In this document: in pieces, positions 8,415-15,773 of the stretch
Numbering within the stretch: position 1 is the stretch's first letter
How the letters are laid out: each line of letters opens with the position of its first letter
Assembly: GCA_016717205.1 (NCBI GenBank)
Contig: JADKGC010000011.1
Location: 186,001-250,000, forward strand
Length of the DNA: 64,000 nucleotides
Direction: 5' to 3'
Source of the DNA: Candidatus Flexifilum breve
GTDB lineage: Bacteria > Chloroflexota > Anaerolineae > Aggregatilineales > Phototrophicaceae
Position numbers and translations under genes: made by a program
Notes under the pieces: model-generated
Database searches by the model: none
Told to the model about the DNA's origin: nothing
The model's input: the letters and a program-made list of their open reading frames with translations, nothing else

Positions 8415-9566
8415 CTACGAAAACTCCTGCAGCACGCGCCGCGCGATCACCATGCGCTGAATTTCGCTCGTGCCTTCGCCGATGCTCATCAGGCGCTGAT
8501 CGCGATAGATGCGCTCGACCGGGAATTCGCGGCTGTAGCCGTAGCTGCCGTGAATCTGAATGGCGTTCTTGCACACGCGCTCCGCGACCTCGGTCGCCAT
8601 GAGCTTGCCCATCGCCGCCTGTTTCGTGAAGTCTTTGCCCTGATCTTTGAGCCATGCAGAGCGATAGACCAGCAGGCGGGCGGCATCGATCTCCAGCGCG
8701 GCATCCGCGATCATCCACTGAATCGCCTGATGCTCGCTGATCGGCTTGCCGAAGGCGCGGCGCTGCTGCGCGTACTTGACCCCCTCTTCGAAGGCGGCCT
8801 GCGCCAGCCCGATGCTCAACGCGCCAATGCCGATGCGCCCGTTGTCGAGCGTCGCCATCGTCTGATGGAAGCCGCGCCCGACTTCACCGAGCACCGCATC
8901 GGCAGGGACACGCACGCCGTCCAAGCTGAGCATGTGCGTAGGCGAGCCCTTCAAACCCATCTTCTTCTCCGGCGGGTGAATGGTCAGTCCCGGCGACTTG
9001 GTATCGACCAGCAGCATGCTGAAGCCGCGCGCGCCTGCATCTTTGTCGGTGCGGCACAACACCGTGATCACCGGCGCGATGCCCGCGTTGGTGATCCACG
9101 CCTTCGACCCGTCGATCACCCACTCGTCGCCCGCGCGCCGCGCGAACGTCTGCACGCCATTGAGCAGATCCGACCCGGCATTGGGTTCGGTCAGCGCCAG
9201 CGCGCCGAGCACCTCGCCGGAGATCAGCGATGGGAACCACTGTTCATGCTGTGCGGGTGTGCCCCAGCGTTTGATCGGCGCGCAGCCGAGGCCGTTGTGC
9301 GCCGCCAGCGAAAGCGCCGTCGAGCCGCACGCGCGCCCGAGTTCTTCCATAGCAATCACAATGCTGATCGTATCGACTTCTGTGCCGCCGAGCGCTTCCG
9401 GTACTTCGAGGCTGTTCAAGCCGATGTCTTTCATTTTGCGGATCGCGTCCCAGTGGATCTGCCCGGTTTCGTCGACTTCGGCGGCGTGGGGTTTGACTTC
9501 GGATTCGCAAAACTCGCGCACGATGCGCTGCCACATCTTTTGTTCCTGATTCAGTTCAAAATCCAT
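8415..9566 (-). CDS. Acyl-CoA dehydrogenase
   Basis: A 383-residue FAD-dependent acyl-CoA dehydrogenase, the usual family length. The N-terminal helical domain begins MDFELNQEQKMWQRIVREF. The middle beta domain has LTEPNAGSDLLNGVQT and WVIDGSKAWITNAG, signature 1. The C-terminal domain has RRAFGKPISEHQAIQWMIAD and a final IHGSYGYSREFPVERIYRD, where the position of the catalytic Glu of many members is replaced by context I cannot fix. Substrate chain length is not predictable. It would oxidise an acyl-CoA and pass electrons to ETF. No beta-oxidation partner genes are next to it. Confidence 0.93.
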   Translation of the reverse strand: MDFELNQEQKMWQRIVREFCESEVKPHAAEVDETGQIHWDAIRKMKDIGLNSLEVPEALGGTEVDTISIVIAMEELGRACGSTALSLAAHNGLGCAPIKRWGTPAQHEQWFPSLISGEVLGALALTEPNAGSDLLNGVQTFARRAGDEWVIDGSKAWITNAGIAPVITVLCRTDKDAGARGFSMLLVDTKSPGLTIHPPEKKMGLKGSPTHMLSLDGVRVPADAVLGEVGRGFHQTMATLDNGRIGIGALSIGLAQAAFEEGVKYAQQRRAFGKPISEHQAIQWMIADAALEIDAARLLVYRSAWLKDQGKDFTKQAAMGKLMATEVAERVCKNAIQIHGSYGYSREFPVERIYRDQRLMSIGEGTSEIQRMVIARRVLQEFS

Positions 9567-9646
9567 GTTTTTTGTCCAAATTCAGATGTCTATTGGTCGA
9601 AATGTACGACATTCTGTAATATAGTATACCTGACGGGAGGGACGGT

Positions 9647-10189
9647 ATGCCACGACTTAATCAGCGGCTGGGGCTGACGCGCTACGAAGCGGACGAAGCC
9701 TATAAGCAAGCGCTCGACTTCTACAAAAAGGGCGATCTCGATAACGCCGAGGATCAACTAGGCAAGGCCATCGACGCGCTGCCGGGTAACAGCGAATACT
9801 ACGCGGCGCGCGGACTGCTCTTCCTCGAAGATGCCGAGTACGAGCAGGCGGAAGCCGACTTCGTCGAGGCGCTGCGCCTGTTCCCCTATGAGATGCTGGC
9901 GCACTATGGGCGCGGCGCCATCGCCTACAAGCAGAAGAAATGGGACGAAGCGCTCGAACACTTCACGAAGGCTTATCACGCCAAAACTGACCGCCCGGAA
10001 ACGCTCTACTATCTGGCGCTGACGCATTATCAGCGCGGCGAATTTGCCAGCGCCGCCGAGCGCATGTTCGCCGCGAACGAGCTGTTCGAGAAGGCGAACG
10101 ACAGGCGCAAAGCCGATTCCGGACGCTGGCTCAAAGAACTGGCGAAACATCGCCTGCCGACGCAAAAATCGCTGCTGGAAGGCGGTTAG
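9647..10189 (+). CDS. Small TPR protein
   Basis: A 180-residue cytoplasmic protein made almost wholly of tetratricopeptide repeats: about four units between residues 18 and 155 (for example YKQALDFYKKGDLDNAEDQL, then YAARGLLFLEDAEYEQAEAD, and LYYLALTHYQRGEFASAAER). No signal peptide or membrane segment is visible. The start ATG has GGGAGGGACGG close upstream and a TAATATAGT sequence just before that could be a -10 box. It is divergent from the acyl-CoA dehydrogenase across an 80-bp gap. TPRs mediate protein contacts; the partner is unknown. Confidence 0.85.
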   Translation: MPRLNQRLGLTRYEADEAYKQALDFYKKGDLDNAEDQLGKAIDALPGNSEYYAARGLLFLEDAEYEQAEADFVEALRLFPYEMLAHYGRGAIAYKQKKWDEALEHFTKAYHAKTDRPETLYYLALTHYQRGEFASAAERMFAANELFEKANDRRKADSGRWLKELAKHRLPTQKSLLEGG

Positions 10190-10202
10190 AAATACGGTTT
10201 GA

Positions 10203-10628
10203 AGTTGTCAGTTCACAGTTGACCGTACGAATCGCGCTTCGCCCACCCAACCGGGTCGAGACATGCTAGACGACCTGAAGTCGTTTTTGGGGCCAGCGGA
10301 CACAATGAATTGCGTCCCTACCCAAGCGCCGTTTTCTCGGAGGGGCGCGATTGAGAGGGCGTCCAATAAGGGTGTCATTGGTAGGGACGAGGCATGCCTC
10401 GTCCTAATTTCTAGAGAGGGATACAGAGGACAAGGCATGCCTTGTCCCTACATAAACCTCTCTAATCAGGATGACTGTGTGCTTTTTAGACACCCTCTTG
10501 ATCGCGTCCGCTGTTTCTCACCCCACCCCGAATTCAGGGAGGGGAGCCAGATGCGGGCGCGTCGTTGCCATGCAGTCGATGAGTCAGTGATTTTGACTGT
10601 GAACTGTAAACTGTCCACTGTAAACTCT
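10203..10628. repeat. Composite repeat island
   Basis: The 470-bp gap before the next gene carries no gene. It holds: a GTTCACAGTTGACC arm at ~10207 answered by GTGAACTGTAAACTGTCCAC at ~10600; a GGACACAATG...GCGTCCCTAC hairpin (10298-10321); a two-hairpin block at 10357-10464 that recurs at 62767-62874; a 42-bp tail at 10470-10511 that recurs at 55301-55342; and a CCCCACCCC element near 10520. Confidence 0.75.
10381..10451. repeat. Double-hairpin repeat, copy A
   Basis: GTAGGGACGAGGCATG...GTCC (10381-10404) and GGACAAGGCATG...GTCCCTAC (10428-10451) are each palindromes, and together they form a larger inverted pair with GTAGGGAC/GTCCCTAC ends. The same pair occurs at 62791-62861. Confidence 0.8.
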
Positions 10629-10661
10629 TCCCATAAACTATTTTCTCGTTCAGGAGGTTGT

Positions 10662-11861
10662 ATGCGTGGGTTGAAATGGCTGGCTCTGAGCTTGGCGCTT
10701 CTGCTGGCGGTCGGCGCTGTGTCCGCGCAGGCGAATTGGTCGGCGTATCTGTTCAACAGCGTGACGCGCGAACTGGTGCGCGTCGGTCTCGACGGGACGC
10801 AAACGGCGATCCCGCTGAATCTGCCGGAAGGCGCGTTCCTCGGTGAAGCGGATACCGCTTTCACTAGTGACGGCAACACGTTGGCCTACTGCGCGCTTGA
10901 CTACAGCCAGGCGAACTCCGTGGCGACGCTCAACGTGGTCGATGCGACGAACGGCATGCCGCTCTATCAGCAGACGGTCGGGCAGACGCTCGGCTGCTGG
11001 CTGGAATACAGCGCGGATAACTCGATGCTGACAGTGGGCACGGTCAACTACTTCGGCGGTGACCCGAACGCCGATGTGTCGCGCCCGATCTGGGAACTGC
11101 ATATCCTCGACGCGGACAGCGGCAGTCTCATGGCGTCCATGAGTCCGCTCGACCCCGACGCGACCAACCTTGGCCTGCTCAACGACTTCGCCATCATGCC
11201 AGACGTGCGCTACTTCGACAACAATCAGGTGATCTTCACGGGTGTGATCTGGGGGTCAGAAGGCGCGCCGATTGAACCCGCGTTCCTGTGGGATCTGAAC
11301 TCGTCCGCGCTGCAGCCGTTCGACGACTGGTGGCGTTGGGGCTTGTCGGTGAGCGGCACCGATGTCGTGTGGCTGGACAACGACCCGACGCTCCCGGTCG
11401 GCAACCCCGGCGGCCCGATTCCCGCGAGCAATGTCGTGCGCATGCGCGATGCGGCGGGCGAAGTCGTGACGATCTATCACAGCCCGGATTGGATTTTGGC
11501 CGACACTGAGTTCATCGAGGATGGGCAGCGGTTGGCGCTCTCCCTGCTCGAACCGTTTGACGAGACTAACCCGAGCGAATCCAACGACCTGCGCTGGATC
11601 GCGTTGGATCGCTCCGGCAATGTGACCGAACTCGCCACGACGACCGGCTTTTCGCAGGTGGCCAGCGCCCCCGGCGGCTACGTCTACCTGTACGCGTCCG
11701 GTCCGGAGGTCGGCAACACGATGGTGCTGGAGTACCGCGTCGGCGATCAGGTGCAGACGCTGTTCACCGGGCAGTCGGAGAACTCCGGCGCAGCCTGGAA
11801 TCTGATCTGGACGACGCCGGGCACGCCGGTCAGCGGTCTGCCCGGTTTCATGGTGCAGTAA
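10662..11861 (+). CDS. Secreted beta-propeller-like protein, unknown
   Basis: A 399-residue exported protein. Residues 1-24 are a signal peptide (MRGLKWLALSLALLLAVGAV, cleavage after SAQA). The mature part consists of repeated blade-like segments with phrases such as GNTLAYCALDYSQANS, LHILDADSGSLMASMS and DVVWLDNDPTLPVG, recalling TolB/WD40-like propellers, but no strict motif allows a family call. I start at ATG 10662 because AGGAGG lies eight bases upstream and the longer frame reads through repeats. It is convergent with the anti-sigma gene across a strong CCTCACC hairpin. Function unknown; an extracytoplasmic binding or sensing role is only a guess. Confidence 0.75.
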   Translation: MRGLKWLALSLALLLAVGAVSAQANWSAYLFNSVTRELVRVGLDGTQTAIPLNLPEGAFLGEADTAFTSDGNTLAYCALDYSQANSVATLNVVDATNGMPLYQQTVGQTLGCWLEYSADNSMLTVGTVNYFGGDPNADVSRPIWELHILDADSGSLMASMSPLDPDATNLGLLNDFAIMPDVRYFDNNQVIFTGVIWGSEGAPIEPAFLWDLNSSALQPFDDWWRWGLSVSGTDVVWLDNDPTLPVGNPGGPIPASNVVRMRDAAGEVVTIYHSPDWILADTEFIEDGQRLALSLLEPFDETNPSESNDLRWIALDRSGNVTELATTTGFSQVASAPGGYVYLYASGPEVGNTMVLEYRVGDQVQTLFTGQSENSGAAWNLIWTTPGTPVSGLPGFMVQ

Positions 11862-11865
11862 GTTA

Positions 11866-11960
11866 GCCTCACCCCCTAACCCCCTCTCCGAGCGGAGAGG
11901 GGGAGAAGCTGTGCGGTGTTGAAGCCCCTCTCCCCCGGGAGAGGGGTTGGGGTGAGGCTA
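11866..11960. terminator. Large CCTCACC/GGTGAGG inverted repeat
   Basis: TAGCCTCACCCCCTAACCCC on the left is answered by GGGGTTGGGGTGAGGCTA on the right, with two inner hairpins of CTCTCC/GGAGAG. It fills the gap between two convergent genes. This position and symmetry suggest it ends or protects transcripts from both sides, but there is no U-run, so a Rho-independent mechanism is not shown. Confidence 0.55.
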
Positions 11961-13220
11961 GTTTTCTAGGCCGGGGATCTCGACCGTGAATGTCCACTCC
12001 CCGGCGTAGTGATCACTGAAGGCGGTCTCCATGGCCGTCTGAATCAGTTGGCCGACATCCCCCTCTGGCTGATCCGTAATCTCGTAGCCGAAGCCTTCCC
12101 CATTCGCCAGCGTGATTGTCACCTCGACGCCCTGCTCGCCGAGCAGTTGGCGGAAGGCTTCAGCGCGTTCTGGCGTGTAGCTCGCGGACGTGCGCAGTTC
12201 GCTGGCCGAGAAGGTGAACGTGGTGGGCGTGTAGTCGTAGGGCGCGTAGAACTCATAGGTTACGCAGCGTTCCCGGTCTTCCGGCGTGGGCAGCGCGTTG
12301 AGTCCCCAACCGGCAACGGCGGTGTCAGCGTCGCCCGCGCGCAGCGTGAGCACCGGGCTCCAATCGCGGTCATCGGGCAGGGTGTAGCAGACTTCGGCGA
12401 CCGTCATTGACGGGACAACCCTCACTGACTTGAGCGTGAGCGTGACATCGTTCGACTCGACCGTTTGCTCCGTCTCTACGCTGATCTCCGGATAATGCGG
12501 CAGCGTGAACGTAAATTCGAAGGGGCCAACGCTCGGCAAGCTGTCACCCACTTCCGGCGTGTTCTCTACCGCTCCCGGCGGGATCACTGCGCCGCCAGCG
12601 GTGGCACCGCCGCCACCCCCCCCGGATCCGCCGCCAAAGCCGCTGATCCCCACTTCCATCTGCTCCACGGGCAGAAGCGTCAGGTCGATGTGCATGACCA
12701 GCTCTTCCGGGGCATCGTCGGCAAAGGTGATGTTATAGCTGGTCATGTACTGCGATTCGCGCCCCACGCCCCCGCCACCACCCCCGCCGCCGCCGCCATC
12801 AGCGACGAAGCTGTTCGCATCGTCATACAGGCGCAGATCGGTCGTGTTGTAGTAGATGTTTTCTTCCGGCGCGGTGACGCTGTAGCCGAAGGCGATGCGC
12901 TGGGCATCGGCATACGCCCATTCCAATTTGACGGTCACGCCGTCGATGGTCTGCGTCTGGTTGACGTCGGTGATCAGGTTGTTGGCGCGCGCGCCTTCCA
13001 GCCCCGGATCGCCGATCTGACTGCTGACGATGGCAAACACGGTCGTGCTGACGGCGAACATCAGCACGACGACGATCAGCAGGGAGAGGCTGCGTGAACG
13101 GCGGCGCACCCCGGCTAACTGCGAATGAATCTCCGGTAGTAAATTCATGGTATCGGGTATCTCCTCATGGGCAGTTTCGTGGAGGGATTGCGTGATGAGG
13201 CGGTTTTTCAGGTCGGTCAT
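11958..13220 (-). CDS. Membrane partner of ECF sigma (anti-sigma-like)
   Basis: A 420-residue single-pass protein. Residues ~1-40 are cytoplasmic, a membrane helix follows (SLSLLIVVVLMFAVSTTVFA, ~45-65), and the rest is outside with DUF4179-like beta-rich segments (TIDGVTVKLEWAYADAQRIA and later VTLTLKSVRVVPSMTVAEVC). Two pure glycine tracts (11 and 6-7 residues) are encoded by GGC/GGT repeats at ~12600-12625 and ~12770-12800. It starts one base after the sigma-factor stop, so the two are translated together. The layout is that of a membrane-anchored anti-sigma factor, though the cytoplasmic part is too short for me to identify a classical zinc anti-sigma domain. Confidence 0.75.
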   Translation of the reverse strand: MTDLKNRLITQSLHETAHEEIPDTMNLLPEIHSQLAGVRRRSRSLSLLIVVVLMFAVSTTVFAIVSSQIGDPGLEGARANNLITDVNQTQTIDGVTVKLEWAYADAQRIAFGYSVTAPEENIYYNTTDLRLYDDANSFVADGGGGGGGGGGVGRESQYMTSYNITFADDAPEELVMHIDLTLLPVEQMEVGISGFGGGSGGGGGGATAGGAVIPPGAVENTPEVGDSLPSVGPFEFTFTLPHYPEISVETEQTVESNDVTLTLKSVRVVPSMTVAEVCYTLPDDRDWSPVLTLRAGDADTAVAGWGLNALPTPEDRERCVTYEFYAPYDYTPTTFTFSASELRTSASYTPERAEAFRQLLGEQGVEVTITLANGEGFGYEITDQPEGDVGQLIQTAMETAFSDHYAGEWTFTVEIPGLEN

Positions 13221-13221
13221 G

Positions 13222-13824
13222 TTACACCCCCAACCACGCGGTGAGCGCCGCGCTCATGACCGGAGCGAGCAGTTTTTGCAGGCGGGAACGCGCGTCATGC
13301 AGCCGCCATTTGACGGTACCGACGGGCACGCTCAAGGCGGCGGCGATGTCGGCTTCGCTCCATTCGAGGTAGAAGCGCAGCACGGCGACCGCGCGCTGTT
13401 TAGGCGGCAGTTGCCCCATGGCTGACCACACGGCGCGGCGCACTTCATCGCGTTCGAATTCGCCCGCCGGATCGCTCGTCCAATCCGGCAGCAGATCCGC
13501 CAGTGTCACGCCGTCGTCGCCCGCGTCCATCGAGAGATCACGTTCGCGTTTCTGCGCGATCTTGATCGCCTCGTGGACGACGCAGCGCACCAGATAGGGC
13601 GCGAACGGGCGGCGTGGATCGTACTGGTGGATGCGCTCGATCAGCCGCACGAAGACGCTCTGCGCCGCATCTTCCGCCGCGCCGCGGTCGCGGGTGATCA
13701 GGAACGCCGCCCGCGTCACTTCGACCTGATAGCGCAGCACGAGCACATCCAGCGCCCGCACATCCCCGCGCCTCAAGCGGGTGATCGCCGCCTGCTCATC
13801 TTCAAGCTGAACCGCTGGCTCCAC
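13222..13824 (-). CDS. ECF RNA polymerase sigma factor
   Basis: A 200-residue extracytoplasmic-function sigma factor. Region 2 spans ~20-90 (DVLVLRYQVEVTRAAFLITR, then AEDAAQSVFVRLIERIHQYD) and region 4 spans ~135-190 (LPPKQRAVAVLRFYLEWSEA followed by VPVGTVKWRLHDARSRLQKLL, shortened here to its helix-turn-helix core). Region 3 is lacking, as expected. Start is a GTG at 13824, chosen for the AAGGAAGGG in front of it. It should direct polymerase to a small regulon in response to an envelope cue passed by the membrane protein encoded immediately downstream. The regulon cannot be read from this window. Confidence 0.92.
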   Translation of the reverse strand: MEPAVQLEDEQAAITRLRRGDVRALDVLVLRYQVEVTRAAFLITRDRGAAEDAAQSVFVRLIERIHQYDPRRPFAPYLVRCVVHEAIKIAQKRERDLSMDAGDDGVTLADLLPDWTSDPAGEFERDEVRRAVWSAMGQLPPKQRAVAVLRFYLEWSEADIAAALSVPVGTVKWRLHDARSRLQKLLAPVMSAALTAWLGV

Positions 13825-13907
13825 AATCCCTTCCTTACGGATAAACGTTGAGTCGACTCACCCTCTACTATCCGCCAGCCGGGCAAAAGGTTGGGAATCA
13901 AAAAATG

Positions 13908-14060
13908 AACCGCAGAGAACGCAGAGGATAAAACAGAAAATCAAACCGCAGAGGGCGCAAAGACCGCAGAGGACAAACCTTGATCGTTCTCTCTGCGCTC
14001 TCCGCGTTCTCTGCGGTTCAATGTCTTTTTATGCTTTTCCTCGGTGGTCTCTGTGGTTAA
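13908..14060. repeat. GCAGAG-family inverted repeats
   Basis: Units of the form AACCGCAGAGAACGCAGAGG (13910) and AACCGCAGAGGGCGCAAAG (13944) are answered by CTCTGCGCTCTCCGCGTTC and CTCTGCGGTT (~14000-14020) and by a diverged GGTCTCTGTGGTT (14045). The set could form a long stem. It lies between the sigma factor promoter side and the 3' end of the gamma-glutamyltransferase gene. Confidence 0.7.
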
Positions 14061-14066
14061 TGCCCT

Positions 14067-15680
14067 TTAAAACGCGGCCGTGAGACCGTCTTTGCGCGGA
14101 TCGCTGCCGCCGAAGAGCACGCCGCCCTCCGCGCGGATGATCTGCCCGTCGCCGAACAGGCCGCGACCGCTGCCGCACACCGGGCGCACGCGATGTCCCA
14201 GCTCGGCGAGGCGCGCCATCGTCTTGACCGGGATGCCGTCCTCCAGCGCGAGCACGCTGCCGCCCGTGCCGTCTTCCAGACACCAGCGCGGGCGATTCAA
14301 CGCCTCTTGCGGGTTCAGTCCATCGTCGAGCATGGCGCTGATCACCTGAAAATGTCCCTGCGGCTGCATGAAGCCGCCCATCACGCCGAACGACGCCCAC
14401 AGGTCGCCGTCGCGGGTCGCCATGGCAGGGATGATCGTGTGATACGGGCGCTTGTTGGGCGCGAGTTCGTTGGGGTGCCCCGCTTCCAGCGAGAACAGCG
14501 CGCCGCGACTTTGCAGGAACACGCCGGTCCCCTGCGCGACGATCCCCGTGCCGAAACCCGTATACAGGCTGTTGATGAACGAGCAGGCGTTGCCGTAACC
14601 ATCGACTACACTGAGGTAGACCGTATCCGACGAGCGGATCGGACGACCGTATTCCGGCGGCTGCATCGCGCTGTTGGGGTGGATCAGTTTACGGCGTTCG
14701 GCGGCATAGGCGTCACTGAGCAGCCAGTCGAGCGGCGCGGGGTTGGTCGCCATGTCCGCGACGTATTGGCGCGCGTCGGCAAAGGCGAGGCGCATCGCTT
14801 CGACCATCAGATGCAGGCGCTCGGGTGAATCCCATGCCAGCCCGGAGAGCTGGAATTCCCCGGCGATATTCATGGCTTGCAGCGCGGCGATCCCCTGCCC
14901 GTTGGGCGGACATTCGTACACGCGCACGCCGCGATACATCGTCGAGATCGCTTCGTCCCACGTCGAGCGGTGCTTCTTCAGGTCGTCGTGCGTCAGGACG
15001 CCGCCCTGTTCCTGCACCGTCCGGACAATCGCGTCGGCGATCGGCCCGGTATAGAAAGCGGCCGCGCCGCCTTCCGCGACCGCGCGCAGCGTCCGCGCTA
15101 AGCCCGGCAGCTTGACGATCTGGCCGACCTCCGGGGAACGGCCATCGGGTAAGTAATCTTCGGTGTGTGGACTGGTCTGCAGGAACGACTCGGCGCGTTT
15201 CCACCCGGATCCAAAAACCGGATGCACGGGGAAGCCGTCTTCAGCATAGTGAATCGCATCGCGCAGTACATCGGCAAGCGACATCGAGCCATGCCGCTTC
15301 AGCAGATCTTCCCAGCCCGCCGCCGCTCCCGGCACGCTGATCGCATGCGGCGAGCGAATTGGGATCTCGCTGAGGCCGCGTGAGCGCAGATAGTCGGCGG
15401 TGAGCTGACCCGGTGAGCGACCGCTGCCATTCAACGCCATGACCTGTTTGGTTTTGGCGTCGTAGAACAGCGCGAAGCAGTCCCCGCCGATCCCGGTCGA
15501 AGCCGACTCGGTCACATTGAGGACGGCGGCGGCGGCGATGGCCGCATCGGCAGCGTTGGCACCCGCGCGCAAAATCGCCAGCCCGGCCTGCGAGGCCAGC
15601 GGGTTACTCGTGGCGACCATGCCGCGTCGCCCCACCACCATCGACCGCCGGGATTGAAAATCAAAACTCATGGTATTCAT
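14067..15680 (-). CDS. ggt: Gamma-glutamyltransferase
   Basis: A 537-residue Ntn-hydrolase of the gamma-glutamyltranspeptidase family, full length. The large-subunit region begins GMVATSNPLASQAGLAILRA and has ASTGIGGDCFALFYDA. The self-cleavage site is the Thr of SDTVYLSVVDGYGNACSFIN (about residue 355), which becomes the catalytic N-terminal Thr of the small subunit. The small subunit ends with DLWASFGVMGGFMQPQGHFQ, a typical Gly-rich segment. I see no signal peptide, so it may be cytoplasmic, as in several Ntn amidohydrolase-like branches acting on other gamma-glutamyl or acyl amides. Two starts, 15680 and 15671, are equivalent. A palindromic repeat lies directly upstream at 15701. Confidence 0.93.
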   Translation of the reverse strand: MNTMSFDFQSRRSMVVGRRGMVATSNPLASQAGLAILRAGANAADAAIAAAAVLNVTESASTGIGGDCFALFYDAKTKQVMALNGSGRSPGQLTADYLRSRGLSEIPIRSPHAISVPGAAAGWEDLLKRHGSMSLADVLRDAIHYAEDGFPVHPVFGSGWKRAESFLQTSPHTEDYLPDGRSPEVGQIVKLPGLARTLRAVAEGGAAAFYTGPIADAIVRTVQEQGGVLTHDDLKKHRSTWDEAISTMYRGVRVYECPPNGQGIAALQAMNIAGEFQLSGLAWDSPERLHLMVEAMRLAFADARQYVADMATNPAPLDWLLSDAYAAERRKLIHPNSAMQPPEYGRPIRSSDTVYLSVVDGYGNACSFINSLYTGFGTGIVAQGTGVFLQSRGALFSLEAGHPNELAPNKRPYHTIIPAMATRDGDLWASFGVMGGFMQPQGHFQVISAMLDDGLNPQEALNRPRWCLEDGTGGSVLALEDGIPVKTMARLAELGHRVRPVCGSGRGLFGDGQIIRAEGGVLFGGSDPRKDGLTAAF

Positions 15681-15700
15681 GCTATCTTTCCATCATCTAT

Positions 15701-15772
15701 GTAGGGACGCCCGTTTGGACATCCGCGGCAATCCATGTTTTTGACGGACGCGCAGCCCCGCATCCCTGCAGG
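15701..15772. repeat. Degenerate GTAGGGAC hairpin
   Basis: GTAGGGACGCCC...GGACATCC at 15701-15724 is followed by a diverged inverted copy (GGACGCGCAGCC...ATCCCTGC, ~15747-15768). It fills the gap between ggt and treS. Confidence 0.55.
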
Positions 15773-15773
15773 A

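Noticed and set aside
8316..9677. 453-codon plus-strand frame opposite the acyl-CoA dehydrogenase
   Set aside because: Antisense shadow; the minus-strand gene has family signatures throughout.
10203..10628. Possible CRISPR array from repeated palindromes
   Set aside because: The repeats are not evenly spaced, have no unique spacers of constant length, and no cas genes are near.
10263..10661. 5' extension of the secreted propeller-like protein
   Set aside because: The extension reads through palindromic repeats; a signal peptide and AGGAGG support the start at 10662.
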